A stretch of 64,000 nucleotides of DNA from Exiguobacterium sp. FSL W8-0210 (GCF_038006045.1 NZ_JBBOUK010000001.1:1405001-1469000); one strand, 5' to 3'. Positions 17,991-26,746 are shown, counted from the stretch's first letter. Notes: generated by a model from the letters alone, not told the origin. Numbers and translations: made by a program.

Positions 17991-18333
17991 GCGCTCAAAT
18001 TTTCTGGAGATAAATAAGTTGTACAGTAAGTGATCATTAGAAAAATCTTTTATTATATTTACTCCATCAACTGTGAAAAATCCTTAAATTTTTTGGGCGG
18101 TTTTTATCAGATATCAATAAAACAAGTCAATAAAGTACTAGTATTGAGAAATCCCTTGATAAGAAAGTCATGAATACAACATGATTGATTTGAGTCTATA
18201 GGGCGGGTTCCTGATTTTGGAATATTTGTTACGATCAAGTGGAAGAAAGTTTTAATTTTCTCTTTCAAGAACTAATGCCATGTTTCATCAGAGTGAATGA
18301 CTTTCTATCTTGACAGAGAAAGGAGGAGTTCGG
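17991..18333. other. AT-rich leader region before the peptide gene
   Basis: About 340 bp with no credible ORF. It must contain the promoter of the peptide/ABC operon, but no clear -35/-10 pair stands out. The base composition is visibly more AT-rich than the HxlR side. Confidence 0.4.
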
Positions 18334-18552
18334 ATGTCTGCTATGTTCGTGTCGTATCAATTATCTTTGGAAGAAAAGTTCTTCAACATGATTGAAAACA
18401 AATGGTTCTGGATGGTTTTCGCTCTTGTCATTTTAGTAGGAGTATTTGCATATGCGTTCTATTGCACAAGTCGAGGTTACAGCTTTAATGGAAACGTGAA
18501 ATTAAACTGGCCAAAGTTCTGGCAAATGGGAATTGGCTGTAAAGCCTCGTAA
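18334..18552 (+). CDS. Membrane-anchored cationic peptide precursor (candidate bacteriocin or signal)
   Basis: 72-residue protein that I do not recognise. ATG 18334 is chosen because AAAGGAGGAG sits 6 nt before it. Residues 1-23 are polar, residues 24-43 form one hydrophobic helix rich in Val, Leu and Phe, and residues 45-72 form a tail with four basic residues (Arg47, Lys56, Lys61, Lys70), no acidic residue, two Trp and two Phe. Cys44 and Cys69 flank the tail. The shape is that of a precursor whose cationic, aromatic C-terminus is released. A terminator-like hairpin directly follows, then an ABC ATPase, a permease and an S2P-type protease. Processing and function are inference. Confidence 0.6.
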   Translation: MSAMFVSYQLSLEEKFFNMIENKWFWMVFALVILVGVFAYAFYCTSRGYSFNGNVKLNWPKFWQMGIGCKAS

Positions 18553-18564
18553 CGTACTTAACCG

Positions 18565-18593
18565 GCGGGGGCTCCTTGAGCTCCCGCTTCTTT
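18565..18593 (+). terminator. Hairpin between the peptide gene and the ABC genes (attenuator-like)
   Basis: A 10-bp stem, GCGGGGGCTC (18565-18574) against GAGCTCCCGC (18578-18587), with a 3-nt loop, followed by TTCTTT. The weak T tract suggests partial termination, which would keep the peptide mRNA in excess over the transporter mRNA. Confidence 0.65.
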
Positions 18594-18607
18594 CAGGAGG
18601 TAGAAAC

Positions 18608-19336
18608 ATGATTGAAATCGATGGTTTGAAAAAATCATTTAAAAAGAATCGCGTTATCGATGCGTTATCAGCATCATTTTCTTCAACGGGTGTCTCTGTC
18701 ATAGTTGGAACAAATGGCAGTGGAAAGACGACACTATTGAATATGTTGACGAATTTGCTAGAAGCTGACGGTGGCGGCATTCGAATTGATGGTATTACAC
18801 CTGGTAGTCAGGCATACAAATCTAAATTTTTCTATCTTCCTTCTGACTTTTATTTACCAGGCTACATGACTGGTAAGGAATATGTACAGTTCGTTTTAAG
18901 TCGATATGAGACAAGTGAAGAGGATAAAGCTCCTCTTTTAATAGACTTACTCGATTTGGCGGACGGTCAAAATAAAACCATTGAGTCGTATTCCTTTGGT
19001 ATGAAGAAAAAAATTCAAATTGTCGCAGCCATTGCTGCCAATACTGACTATATAATTGCTGATGAAATTTTCGGCGGACTTGATTTTGATACGTCTTTGC
19101 TCGTTCAGGAACTGTTTGCAGCAGTCAGCACGACGAAAAAAGTGATTATCGTCTCTCATGAACGAAATACGATTGATCGTTTTCCCGAAGATATACGACT
19201 TATGAGACAAGGTTCACTTGTCAATTTTGAAGGAACACCAGAGGAATTGACGGATGTTATTAAACAAGAGGAGGTCTTACGTGAAAAGCTCGACATCGTC
19301 AGCAAACATTTTATGTCTACTGAAATTCTTCTATAA
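18608..19336 (+). CDS. ABC transporter ATP-binding protein
   Basis: 242-residue ATPase of the ABC-2 exporter class. Walker A is GTNGSGKT at residues 34-41. The signature appears as YSFGMKKK, a variant common in exporter ATPases of this class in place of LSGGQ. Walker B is YIIADEIFGGLD and the switch histidine is in IVSHE. The start at ATG 18608 follows AGGAGG; an upstream in-frame start would run through the attenuator hairpin. Its 3' end overlaps the permease gene by 56 nt. It should power export of, or immunity to, the peptide encoded upstream. Confidence 0.88.
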   Translation: MIEIDGLKKSFKKNRVIDALSASFSSTGVSVIVGTNGSGKTTLLNMLTNLLEADGGGIRIDGITPGSQAYKSKFFYLPSDFYLPGYMTGKEYVQFVLSRYETSEEDKAPLLIDLLDLADGQNKTIESYSFGMKKKIQIVAAIAANTDYIIADEIFGGLDFDTSLLVQELFAAVSTTKKVIIVSHERNTIDRFPEDIRLMRQGSLVNFEGTPEELTDVIKQEEVLREKLDIVSKHFMSTEILL

Positions 19337-20657
19337 TGATACGTTTCATGGACTTTTCAATCGTCCTTTTTTTAAAACTCGTATGAATCGGTACGGGTTA
19401 GGTATTCTTCTAATGGGTCTCTATCTTGGATACTTTTATCTAAACATGGTTCAGCTCTCCACCCTATCGAATAATGCAGTGGAAGCAGATGAGACAACAC
19501 GCTTGCTGGCAGGGAAGATGACGCTCAGCAGTTATTTTAATGTCGTCTTTATTTTAGGTACCTTTATGTTCGTTTTAATTAATGGAACCGTCTCATTGAA
19601 TCGGAACTCTTTATTTTTTGCGAAGACACTTCCATTCTCAGAAAGAGAAGTCAATATCAGCCAGCGATTATTTAAACTCTCTGTTGCTCTAGTCTTTTTC
19701 GAATTACTGATGATCATCGTTGCACCAGCACTGAAACTAATTCCTATGCGCTTGGGAACGGCACTGCTTGTTTTAATAACACTTCATACTGTATTCATCA
19801 GTAGCTTTTGGTTATTGGATTGTCTCCATGCAGCAGTATTGCATCGTTTATCAGGTATGAAGCGTACTATTTTCAGTTTCATTCTTGATCTAGTATTAGT
19901 GGGTCTCGTGACACTTCATTTATTAAAAACACGATTTCAGGTTGATGTATGGGTTAGTACATTACCGTATTCGATTTTAACGATCACGCTAGTTATGTTG
20001 ATGGCGAGTCTTGTCGTTGGCACGATTGCCTATACTCTTCATGCAGTTTTCTTTGCTCGAAACCATTTGTATGTCCGGCAGAATTACTTCAAGTTAGGAT
20101 TGCCTGCTTTCAATATTGGTTTAGCGACTACTATGCCTGCAATCATCCGAAGTAAAAACTTTCTGTACTTTTGGGCATTACTTAGTGTGATGTCAATCGG
20201 AGCATGGTACCAAGTCGGATGGGGGGGAACTTTTCAACTCTGGTTGTTCTTATTGCCGATACTTGGAGTAGTGACGATTACATATGCAGACGCAACATTA
20301 GCAGTTAGAAAGTTGTACGGACTGTACCGGATCCATCCCTTGATGGAACTCATGTCACTCCTTGCTGTCGCCATCATCTTGATGGCACCTGCACTATATG
20401 TCGGTATCATTGAGACATATAGTCTGAATCCATATATGTATGGAATCAATATCTTTTTCGCGGCTACAATTGCAGGATTTTTATTTCCGAAGTCTCAAAG
20501 TAATATCAATGAGACGATTGCATCCGTGTTGACGATCATTTTAATTGTCTTACTGTCTGTCCTCGTCAGTATCGATGGGGCATTGTATCCAACATTAGCG
20601 ATCTTACTTGGTGTTTTATATCTCATTTTAAAGAAAGAATACGAGGTGGAAAAATGA
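19281..20657 (+). CDS. ABC-2-type membrane permease
   Basis: 458-residue protein with about twelve hydrophobic segments, probably the membrane partner of the preceding ATPase. No confident family below the ABC-2 level. GTG 19281 was chosen because GAGGAGG lies 5 nt upstream; the longer frame from 19254 lacks a ribosome binding site. The 56-nt overlap with the ATPase gene indicates coupled translation. Twelve segments in one chain suggest a fused or full-size permease rather than the usual six-segment half. Confidence 0.75.
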   Translation: MKSSTSSANILCLLKFFYNDTFHGLFNRPFFKTRMNRYGLGILLMGLYLGYFYLNMVQLSTLSNNAVEADETTRLLAGKMTLSSYFNVVFILGTFMFVLINGTVSLNRNSLFFAKTLPFSEREVNISQRLFKLSVALVFFELLMIIVAPALKLIPMRLGTALLVLITLHTVFISSFWLLDCLHAAVLHRLSGMKRTIFSFILDLVLVGLVTLHLLKTRFQVDVWVSTLPYSILTITLVMLMASLVVGTIAYTLHAVFFARNHLYVRQNYFKLGLPAFNIGLATTMPAIIRSKNFLYFWALLSVMSIGAWYQVGWGGTFQLWLFLLPILGVVTITYADATLAVRKLYGLYRIHPLMELMSLLAVAIILMAPALYVGIIETYSLNPYMYGINIFFAATIAGFLFPKSQSNINETIASVLTIILIVLLSVLVSIDGALYPTLAILLGVLYLILKKEYEVEK

Positions 20658-20929
20658 AAATCACGAAATTAATTGGTGTTGGTACTGTTTTGTGGGCAAT
20701 TATTTTTTTGGTCGATTATATTTATGAATTGTTTCAAATCAATGAAACGAGTGTCGTGACGACGATGACAGGATTAAAAATCACAACGGTAATGACAAAA
20801 GAAGAATTAAATACACACTTCGCATTGACACTTCAAGCGCTTGTTCTCTATTTGGTATTTATCGTTTTATTCACATTGTTTGGTGTCTTCTTACAGAAGC
20901 GGCGAACGTTAACGCGTCATGACAGCTGA
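20654..20929 (+). CDS. Small two-helix membrane protein
   Basis: 91 residues with two hydrophobic helices (about 5-24 and 60-82) enclosing a Thr-rich extracellular-type loop (NETSVVTTMTGLKITTVMTK). The start overlaps the permease stop (ATGA), so it is coupled. Not recognised. Small two-helix proteins in such operons often act as immunity proteins or transporter subunits; this is a guess from position. Confidence 0.65.
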   Translation: MKITKLIGVGTVLWAIIFLVDYIYELFQINETSVVTTMTGLKITTVMTKEELNTHFALTLQALVLYLVFIVLFTLFGVFLQKRRTLTRHDS

Positions 20930-21305
20930 GACAGTTCTGCATCTTATCAGCTATATTCTTCTGATTTTCATTGTCGTAGCGATACACGAAATGATCCATT
21001 TATTGTTCGCATGGGTGTTTCGACGGCGACCGACAGTGAAACTCGATCGATTTTTAACGCCAATCGTCCGCTATGAGAATAATCAGAATGACTGGCAAAA
21101 TTTAATCATTGCTGCTTCTGCACCTGCGATTTTATTTTCGTTCGGTATTTGGATAGAAGGAGAAGGCGGTGGATGGGTCTTAGTTAAAATTTTATGTTTA
21201 TCAAATGTATTTAATTTTTTCCCGGTGACAACAGACGGCCAGATGATCCTGTTATCCTGCTTAAGAATGATTAGAAAAGAACAGAGCAGAAATGACGCTC
21301 TGTAA
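20919..21305 (+). CDS. Site-2-type (M50-like) intramembrane metalloprotease
   Basis: 128-residue membrane protein resembling the small DUF3267/M50 metalloprotease group. The zinc motif is HEMIH, in a hydrophobic helix near residue 22, and the second site-2-protease motif NFFPVTTDG lies near residue 98, matching the NxxPxxxDG pattern that gives the third zinc ligand. The start overlaps the preceding gene by 11 nt. Such enzymes cut substrates within the membrane, so the single-helix peptide encoded first in the operon is the obvious candidate substrate. The catalytic motifs are seen; the substrate is inferred. Confidence 0.75.
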   Translation: MTAETVLHLISYILLIFIVVAIHEMIHLLFAWVFRRRPTVKLDRFLTPIVRYENNQNDWQNLIIAASAPAILFSFGIWIEGEGGGWVLVKILCLSNVFNFFPVTTDGQMILLSCLRMIRKEQSRNDAL

Positions 21306-21318
21306 TATTTGTGCATTT

Positions 21319-21370
21319 CCATGTAAATAACCCCTCATTCCTCGAGCGGAATGAGGGGTTATTTACATGG
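21319..21370. terminator. Perfect 23-bp hairpin closing the peptide operon
   Basis: Arms 21319-21341 and 21348-21370 pair perfectly around a 6-nt loop. The outer A/T pairs provide T tracts in both directions, so it can end the rightward peptide operon and the leftward secreted-protein gene. Confidence 0.8.
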
Positions 21371-21406
21371 AAAAGATTCTAGCGAAGATAAATTTGGTAT
21401 CCGGCG

Positions 21407-22099
21407 TTATTTTTGAGCGATATACCTCTTTTGATCGAAATCATATTTAAATGCAACGATCATTAATGCATCACCCGTTGGATTTCGATACGAGTAGAGA
21501 AGCATCGCCTGTTTTTCTCGGTACACGACTGTGCCTTCAGCATAGGCTTCTCCAATCGTCGAGTAATCTTCTGTATGGTGAAGAGTCAAGACACCAAGTC
21601 CTTTACCTGAAAGAATTCGATCGACGTCAGCTATTGTCATGCCAGGCGTGATCTTCTTTCCTGGTAAGAGTCGTTTCTTTGACGGTGTTTTAGGGATGTA
21701 TTCCTTTTCCGCAAGGTATAAGGTGTGACCGTTTTGTTTCGTTTTGAAAATCAGATGCATTCGTTGCTTAAACCAATGATCGTCTGTTACTTCATAGGGA
21801 TAAAAGGCAAAAGCGTACAAAACATAGTCGTCTTCAATTTCTCGTAATGCAGCTTTTTGTTTGAGTGTTGTGACGCCATGCTCTTTCTTTATGTAGTTCC
21901 TATACGATTTTCCGTAGAGCGATTTTGCAACGTTTGTCGCGGTCATGCCGAGTTTTAGCTTCTTGTAAGACGCATACTCCTTTGTCGCTGCGTCGACAGA
22001 ATGAGGTGCGAAAACAGCACCAATTATCGGAAGTGTGAACAGAAGCGCGAAGAGTACTTTCAACTGAACACGGTGTGACTTTTTCGGACGTATCATCAT
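21407..22099 (-). CDS. Secreted protein with two SmpA/BLIP-like repeats
   Basis: 230-residue secreted protein. The signal peptide is hydrophobic and ends around SVDAA. Two similar segments follow: YKKLKLGMTATNVAKSLYGK and KKITPGMTIADVDRILSGK. The GMTxxxVxxxL pattern is that of BamE/BLIP-like domains. ATG 22099 follows AAAGGAG; an upstream in-frame start was discarded because it precedes that site. Function unknown. Confidence 0.65.
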   Translation of the reverse strand: MMIRPKKSHRVQLKVLFALLFTLPIIGAVFAPHSVDAATKEYASYKKLKLGMTATNVAKSLYGKSYRNYIKKEHGVTTLKQKAALREIEDDYVLYAFAFYPYEVTDDHWFKQRMHLIFKTKQNGHTLYLAEKEYIPKTPSKKRLLPGKKITPGMTIADVDRILSGKGLGVLTLHHTEDYSTIGEAYAEGTVVYREKQAMLLYSYRNPTGDALMIVAFKYDFDQKRYIAQK

Positions 22100-22124
22100 A
22101 ATTGTGTCTCCTTTGATGAGCTTA

Positions 22125-22322
22125 TTAAAAACCGTGCGATTCTTTTCGTTTGAGATACCAGAGTAGTCCTGTGGTAATACAAAAACCAATCGCACCTAGT
22201 ATTCCGATGTACAAGAAACCAATGAGATCATTTCCGATATTCTTTTGAAAAAAATAGGATGAACCAAAAATCGCAGTGGCAAGCATGAAAATATTGCGTA
22301 GATGGCGAAGTATTTGGAGCAT
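22125..22322 (-). CDS. Small two-helix membrane protein
   Basis: 65 residues with two hydrophobic segments and a basic tail (LKRKESHGF). ATG 22322 was chosen since AGAAGGG is 10 nt upstream. It sits between the secreted BLIP-like protein and a lipoprotein in one leftward run. Not recognised. Confidence 0.55.
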   Translation of the reverse strand: MLQILRHLRNIFMLATAIFGSSYFFQKNIGNDLIGFLYIGILGAIGFCITTGLLWYLKRKESHGF

Positions 22323-22342
22323 TGTGGACAATCCCTTCTGAT

Positions 22343-22642
22343 TCAGTTGTCTGCTCGACGGATTTCAATCGCGACAGCCGAGTCCTTTGCAAACGTCACT
22401 TGAATCGTGTCACCCGTCTGAATGTCAGCCGTGTTATCTGTTTTGCCATACACGATCGTATCCGTTGTGACGCGAATCTTTGTCAAAGCATACTGTTCGT
22501 CCGGTTTTTGTTCACTCGGAGCGACGAATAACGTGTCTCCTGTAATCTCTTCGACGACATGTGCATCGTTCTCGTGTGTACAGGAACCAAGCGGCATACA
22601 AAGGAATAGAATAAACGCGAAAAGCAAATGACGCGTCGGCAT
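22343..22642 (-). CDS. Lipoprotein, DUF3221/YobA-like
   Basis: 99-residue lipoprotein with signal peptide ending LGSC. The mature part is a small beta-rich domain (VVEEITGDTLFVAP, then YALTKIRVTTDTIVYG, then GDTIQVTF), as in YobA-like/DUF3221 extracytoplasmic proteins with an OB-like fold. No function is known. Confidence 0.6.
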   Translation of the reverse strand: MPTRHLLFAFILFLCMPLGSCTHENDAHVVEEITGDTLFVAPSEQKPDEQYALTKIRVTTDTIVYGKTDNTADIQTGDTIQVTFAKDSAVAIEIRRADN

Positions 22643-22827
22643 GAACCAGGCACCTACTTTCTCCAGTTAGTAAGGTTAGATGAAAACATATTATTAAATA
22701 AATTTTACCAGTTGTAACACAGATTGATTTAAATCAAAAAAATCTTTCTTGCTTTGAAATGAAAGGAATTCAGGCATAAACTACGTATGATTAATAAAAT
22801 ACCATCATCTCGATCAGAGGAGGAATT

Positions 22828-23408
22828 ACGATAAAGCTAGCCATCTTTACCTGCTAAGAATCACTGGATGTTGTGCATATTAGAGTGATACCTCGTTTGG
22901 ATCCGAAATCAACTGTAGTACTCATCAAAGTGTATGCATCTGTCGTCCACTTCAATCTTGATTTACGTTGCATCGTGCGCTGCAGGAACGGCTGCTGTTC
23001 TAATCGCAAAAGCAAAAGGGCTGCAGGTGACGGCTGTCTGTAATGGACAAAATGCGGAGCGGGTCAAAGCGCTCGGTGCCGATCACGTCATCGATTATAC
23101 AAAGGACGGCTACGATGGATTGTTGCTGAAGTACGATGCCGTCTTCGATGCGTCTGGAAAGATTAATAAGACGAAAGCGAAACGGCACGTCAAACAAAAC
23201 AAGTCTTTGCATCCGTCGCGGGGTAAGGCATGGCGAGATAACGGAAAGAAGATATACACTGTTTGAATAAACTGTTTGAAGCGGGACGATTTAGAGCCGT
23301 CACGACCATATCTGTTCACTTGATGAAATCGTCGAAGCCCATCGATATGTTGACTCCGGACAAAAATTCGGTAACGTCGTCGTTTTAATTGCAGAAGAAT
23401 TAAGTTGA
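22828..23408 (+). pseudogene. Decayed NADP-dependent quinone/zinc-type alcohol dehydrogenase
   Basis: Remnants in three frames: an N-terminal scrap (PKSTVVLIKVYASVVH near 22895-22955), the nucleotide-binding part (AAGTAAVLIAKAKGLQVTAVC and ALGADHVIDYT, 22985-23103), and the C-terminus (VEAHRYVDSGQKFGNVVVLI, about 23335-23395). An AGGAGG at about 22818-22823 precedes what was the start, now ACG. Roughly 100 codons between the N-terminal scrap and the nucleotide-binding part are missing, and there are several frameshifts. True decay, not a single error. Confidence 0.8.
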
Positions 23409-23520
23409 TTTAGTGGGTTGGACGTAACTGTTTTTGAGCATTCAGTGCTCGAAAGTAAGTTTGGAAATTACTAAGAAAACGTAAAAAAACTGACAACGTC
23501 TACCATACATGATGTCATGT

Positions 23521-23560
23521 AAAGAAGCTTTCTCGATTGTATCGGGAAGGCTTCTGCTTT
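23521..23560 (+). terminator. Terminator after the dehydrogenase remnant
   Basis: AGAAGC (23523-23528) and CGAT pair with ATCG and GCTTCT (23550-23555), with a short following T run. Confidence 0.55.
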
Positions 23561-23690
23561 AATTTCGGATTGGTCAAAAAACGGTATTCATTGATTACAG
23601 ACTTTTAAAGCGTCGCGATTTTTGACACCAGATGCAGAATGGAGTGAAACAACGAATGTTGAATCATTTTTCTTTATGACGGATGACACA

Positions 23691-24035
23691 TTACACCAAG
23701 CTGAGTAATAGTTGAGGCTGTTGGGAGAGGAAGTCGTCGTTTTCGACGTAGCGATGATAAGACAATGACGAATCGTTCATATGAAAGAGCGTCAACTGCC
23801 GACTCTCGAAATCGACTTCTTCTATGTAGACAAGTTCTGTAGGGCCACCGGAGTGATGGAGAGGAAGCAGTTCTAAGGATAATCTCTCCCGTAAAACGAT
23901 AAATAACATGACTTCCATTTTATAAGCCGTAGAAACGGAAGAATCAATAATGGATGAATCGATGGAGAGGCAAATAAGCGGATTCATAGTAGATAACGAC
24001 ACCGGATGAGTGATTTCTTTTTGAAGGTGCTGCAT
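23691..24035 (-). CDS. Hypothetical protein
   Basis: 114-residue protein without recognisable family, preceded by AAGGAGG at the correct distance from ATG 24035. Ser-rich, mixed alpha/beta, no membrane helix. It stands alone on the minus strand. Confidence 0.45.
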   Translation of the reverse strand: MQHLQKEITHPVSLSTMNPLICLSIDSSIIDSSVSTAYKMEVMLFIVLRERLSLELLPLHHSGGPTELVYIEEVDFESRQLTLFHMNDSSLSYHRYVENDDFLSQQPQLLLSLV

Positions 24036-24198
24036 GATGGACCTCCTTATAATAAGAACGTATGTTCATATTATGGGGGATGAATCCATTTTTTGCAATC
24101 CTATATAACGTTAATAGCCTCATGATGTCTCATTCATAATCGTTCGAGTTTCACTGTGAGATAGCGGAATCTACTTTTCGAAAAGAATGCTGAAATTC

Positions 24199-24651
24199 TT
24201 ATATATCTTGCGATAACCGAATCATATCCGTGCACCGGATCCCGTTTTCGATGATCACCTCTTCATAGTGTCTCAAGAAGAAGTTTAAATCGACTCCAAC
24301 GATTCTGAATCCACATTTTTGGTAAAGTGCTAGCTGTCCAATGCTTGAATTGCCCGTCCCGATTTCAACGGTCGTATACCCCAGTGTTTTCGCTGTGCGA
24401 ATCGCATGTCGTAAAAGATTTTTTCCGATACCTTGTCCTTGATGCGACTCATCTACTGCGATATTTACGATTTCTATCGTTTGAGGTCTTGTCGGGAGAA
24501 GTACATATACACCAATCCATTGGTCATTCCTTTCAGCGACAAAACAATAACCTCTTTTTGCATAGCTTTCGACTAACTTTTGAGACGGGTCCGCTGCTAG
24601 CAAGAGCTCCATCGGTGGATTTTCATGGACGGATAATTGTCGGATGTTCAT
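24199..24651 (-). CDS. GNAT-family N-acetyltransferase
   Basis: 150-residue acetyl-CoA-dependent transferase. The acetyl-CoA motif A is VNIAVDESHQGQGIGKNLLRHAI with the QxxGxG/A loop (QGQGIG), and motif B covers LALYQKCGFR. ATG 24651 was chosen over upstream in-frame codons since AGGAG lies 7 nt before it. Substrate not predictable. Confidence 0.85.
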   Translation of the reverse strand: MNIRQLSVHENPPMELLLAADPSQKLVESYAKRGYCFVAERNDQWIGVYVLLPTRPQTIEIVNIAVDESHQGQGIGKNLLRHAIRTAKTLGYTTVEIGTGNSSIGQLALYQKCGFRIVGVDLNFFLRHYEEVIIENGIRCTDMIRLSQDI

Positions 24652-24796
24652 ATTCATTCTCCTCACGGATCGATTGATATATGTTTGTCTTAGGCTTCAG
24701 TTTCACTCTGCTGCCACAATAGCTGATGTAGAAGCGTTACGAAAGAACCTGTGAACTTCTGTCCTTCTTAAGAATACAAAATAGCATGTAAGAAAA

Positions 24797-24839
24797 AAAG
24801 TCGTCATCCGTATCGAGTAACGGAAAACGACTTTCTTTT
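24797..24839 (-). terminator. Terminator of the lipoprotein operon
   Basis: AAAGTCGT pairs with ACGACTTT, and CCGT pairs with ACGG inside; the T run follows in minus orientation (AAAAAAA at 24793-24799 on the plus strand). Confidence 0.7.
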
Positions 24840-24861
24840 GTTAGATTAAGATCATGATCGT

Positions 24862-26037
24862 TTAGTTAGACGGGAGAAGCTTTACGACATGCAAGGTGGA
24901 TTTTTTCCCGTTCGTGATGGAGTAAGTGAGTTTCCCATCTTTCAGTAGAGGAAACGATACCAGCTCTTCAAAGTCCGTCAGAGGAGCGACGGTCTTCGCT
25001 TTTAAGTCCGCATATATCAACTGATTGATGCCTTCGCGGAAGACGATTTGTGTGTTCGAAAGGAATTGAATGCCGTTAATCAACGTCTGGGCACTGGAAG
25101 CAGAATAGTTCAGCGTCTTTTCGTCTAATCCGATGGGTTGGAATATGGCGTCGCCTTCTGTGCCGAGAGCGAAATAGGTGCCACTACGACTGAAATCAAT
25201 TAATCCGGACATCTCTTTTTTGTAGGCACCATCCAGAGTTTCAAGCACACGAACGTTCTTTCCGTTGTTAAAGTGAGACGTATATAAGGTCACGCCGTCA
25301 TCGCTATCGCGGTGCTCGTATGTGAATAGACCGTCTCGTGTTTTTCCTGTTGTTAAGATGAAGGACTGGAGTGGTGTGATCTTTCCGGTTTTTAACGAAT
25401 ACGTCTTGATCGTGGAGACCGTTTTTTGTGCAGTCGCCTCTTGCGTGATCCAGGACGCACGAGTTGACGTGACATCGATTCTCGGAGGGGATGTATCGAA
25501 GCGACTTTCGCCTGTATCAAGTGTTTTCACTTGATTCGTCGTGATATTTAGTTGACGAATCGACCATTTCACACCGGTCTTTGTCGGCTGTTCCGTTTCG
25601 ACCCATAGTAAAAACGCACCTGTACCCGTCATCATCGGGATTGCATTCTTCGTCGCATGAACAATTTTGTTATGCTGTCGTTTCGTATCGTATGTATAGA
25701 TGACACTCTTGTTTTCTTGTAGGTCAAAGTAGAAGATCTGGTTTTGGTAGAAATACTGTGGATCGATCGAGACACGGTGTTTGCTCAGTAATGAAGAAAG
25801 GTCGTACGTTTTCGTTTGACCTAACGTGACGCGCTCCGTTTGCTTTTCTAATTCGATTGCTTGTTGGTTCTTGGAGTCGGTCGTTGCTTTCTTCAAGGAA
25901 GTGTTTACTTGTTCAGGTGACGCGATATTTTTTTGTGCTACACGCGGTGTCGCTTGTTCTTCCATCATGGTACAACCCGCTGTCGTCCAAACGATGGTCG
26001 AGAGGAAAAAGACGGATGCGAATCGATGTAATTTCAT
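24862..26037 (-). CDS. Lipoprotein with beta-propeller-like repeats
   Basis: 391-residue lipoprotein. Signal peptide with lipobox TAGC (near residue 21), a short polar linker, then repeated short beta segments such as KSVIYTYDTKRQ, TRASWITQEAT and TQIVFREGINQLIYADLK, typical of TolB/WD-like propellers. Last gene of a leftward operon of four (from 27184). ATG 26037 follows AAGGAG. No specific function recognised. Confidence 0.7.
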   Translation of the reverse strand: MKLHRFASVFFLSTIVWTTAGCTMMEEQATPRVAQKNIASPEQVNTSLKKATTDSKNQQAIELEKQTERVTLGQTKTYDLSSLLSKHRVSIDPQYFYQNQIFYFDLQENKSVIYTYDTKRQHNKIVHATKNAIPMMTGTGAFLLWVETEQPTKTGVKWSIRQLNITTNQVKTLDTGESRFDTSPPRIDVTSTRASWITQEATAQKTVSTIKTYSLKTGKITPLQSFILTTGKTRDGLFTYEHRDSDDGVTLYTSHFNNGKNVRVLETLDGAYKKEMSGLIDFSRSGTYFALGTEGDAIFQPIGLDEKTLNYSASSAQTLINGIQFLSNTQIVFREGINQLIYADLKAKTVAPLTDFEELVSFPLLKDGKLTYSITNGKKSTLHVVKLLPSN

Positions 26038-26074
26038 ATCGGATAGCTCCTTCGAAGATTTTCGGAAATGTAGT

Positions 26075-26413
26075 TCATTGCTGTACCTCATGTGAAGAAG
26101 GACTCGAACGACGGGTGTGAAGAAATACGAGATACCACCACTTTAATGTGTAGGCGAATAAGAAGATACACATCCATGCCCACGATCGCAGTGTTGTCAA
26201 TCCTTCGTAAAAATGTCTGAATTCTGTCATGTCAAGACGGTACAAAGAGTTCCAAATGAATAGTGCATACAGGAAAAGCATCGCTACCACCGCTCGGATC
26301 GACGCTTTTCTCAAGGCTGGATGCTTGATCGCGACGAAGATTGCACTGATAAGCGTGATGAAAAAGAATGCGTAGGAAAGTACCCACACCCACATGTCAT
26401 TGGTTGGTCCCAT
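26075..26413 (-). CDS. Hypothetical membrane protein
   Basis: 112 residues with three hydrophobic helices, preceded by AGGAGG. Third gene of the four-gene leftward operon. Trp-rich, not recognised. Confidence 0.6.
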   Translation of the reverse strand: MGPTNDMWVWVLSYAFFFITLISAIFVAIKHPALRKASIRAVVAMLFLYALFIWNSLYRLDMTEFRHFYEGLTTLRSWAWMCIFLFAYTLKWWYLVFLHTRRSSPSSHEVQQ

Positions 26414-26431
26414 ATGTATTTTCCTCCTCAG

Positions 26432-26713
26432 TTAATCATGGATGCGTCTAGACGATCTTCTAAACAAAACAGAAAGAATGACATCAATCAGTAAGCCGAT
26501 CAAGAACCAACTGATCAAGGTCAGGATGTAGATCAGAAAAAGTGGGACATGGAAGGAATCTAGCCACGTTCCAAGAAAGGATCGTGATTCGAGAAGCCAG
26601 AAAACAGGGCTCGTCAGAAACAACAAGATGTTTTTATCATCGTAGCCGAAGGCATTGAACAGACAGACAGCAAGTGAGAGCAAGGGTAGCCAGAGTCGAA
26701 AAACTTTACGCAT
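26432..26713 (-). CDS. Hypothetical membrane protein
   Basis: 93 residues with two to three hydrophobic segments and a basic C-terminus (RRSSRRIHD). The AGGAG site precedes ATG 26713. Second gene of the operon, 18 bp before the next. Not recognised. Confidence 0.6.
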   Translation of the reverse strand: MRKVFRLWLPLLSLAVCLFNAFGYDDKNILLFLTSPVFWLLESRSFLGTWLDSFHVPLFLIYILTLISWFLIGLLIDVILSVLFRRSSRRIHD

Positions 26714-26746
26714 TATTATTCATCTCCTGTTTGAGTGAGGTTGGTT

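Noticed and set aside
18303-18333. TTGACA at 18310 as the -35 of the peptide promoter
   Set aside because: It directly precedes the ribosome binding site, leaving no room for a -10 and leader before the ATG.
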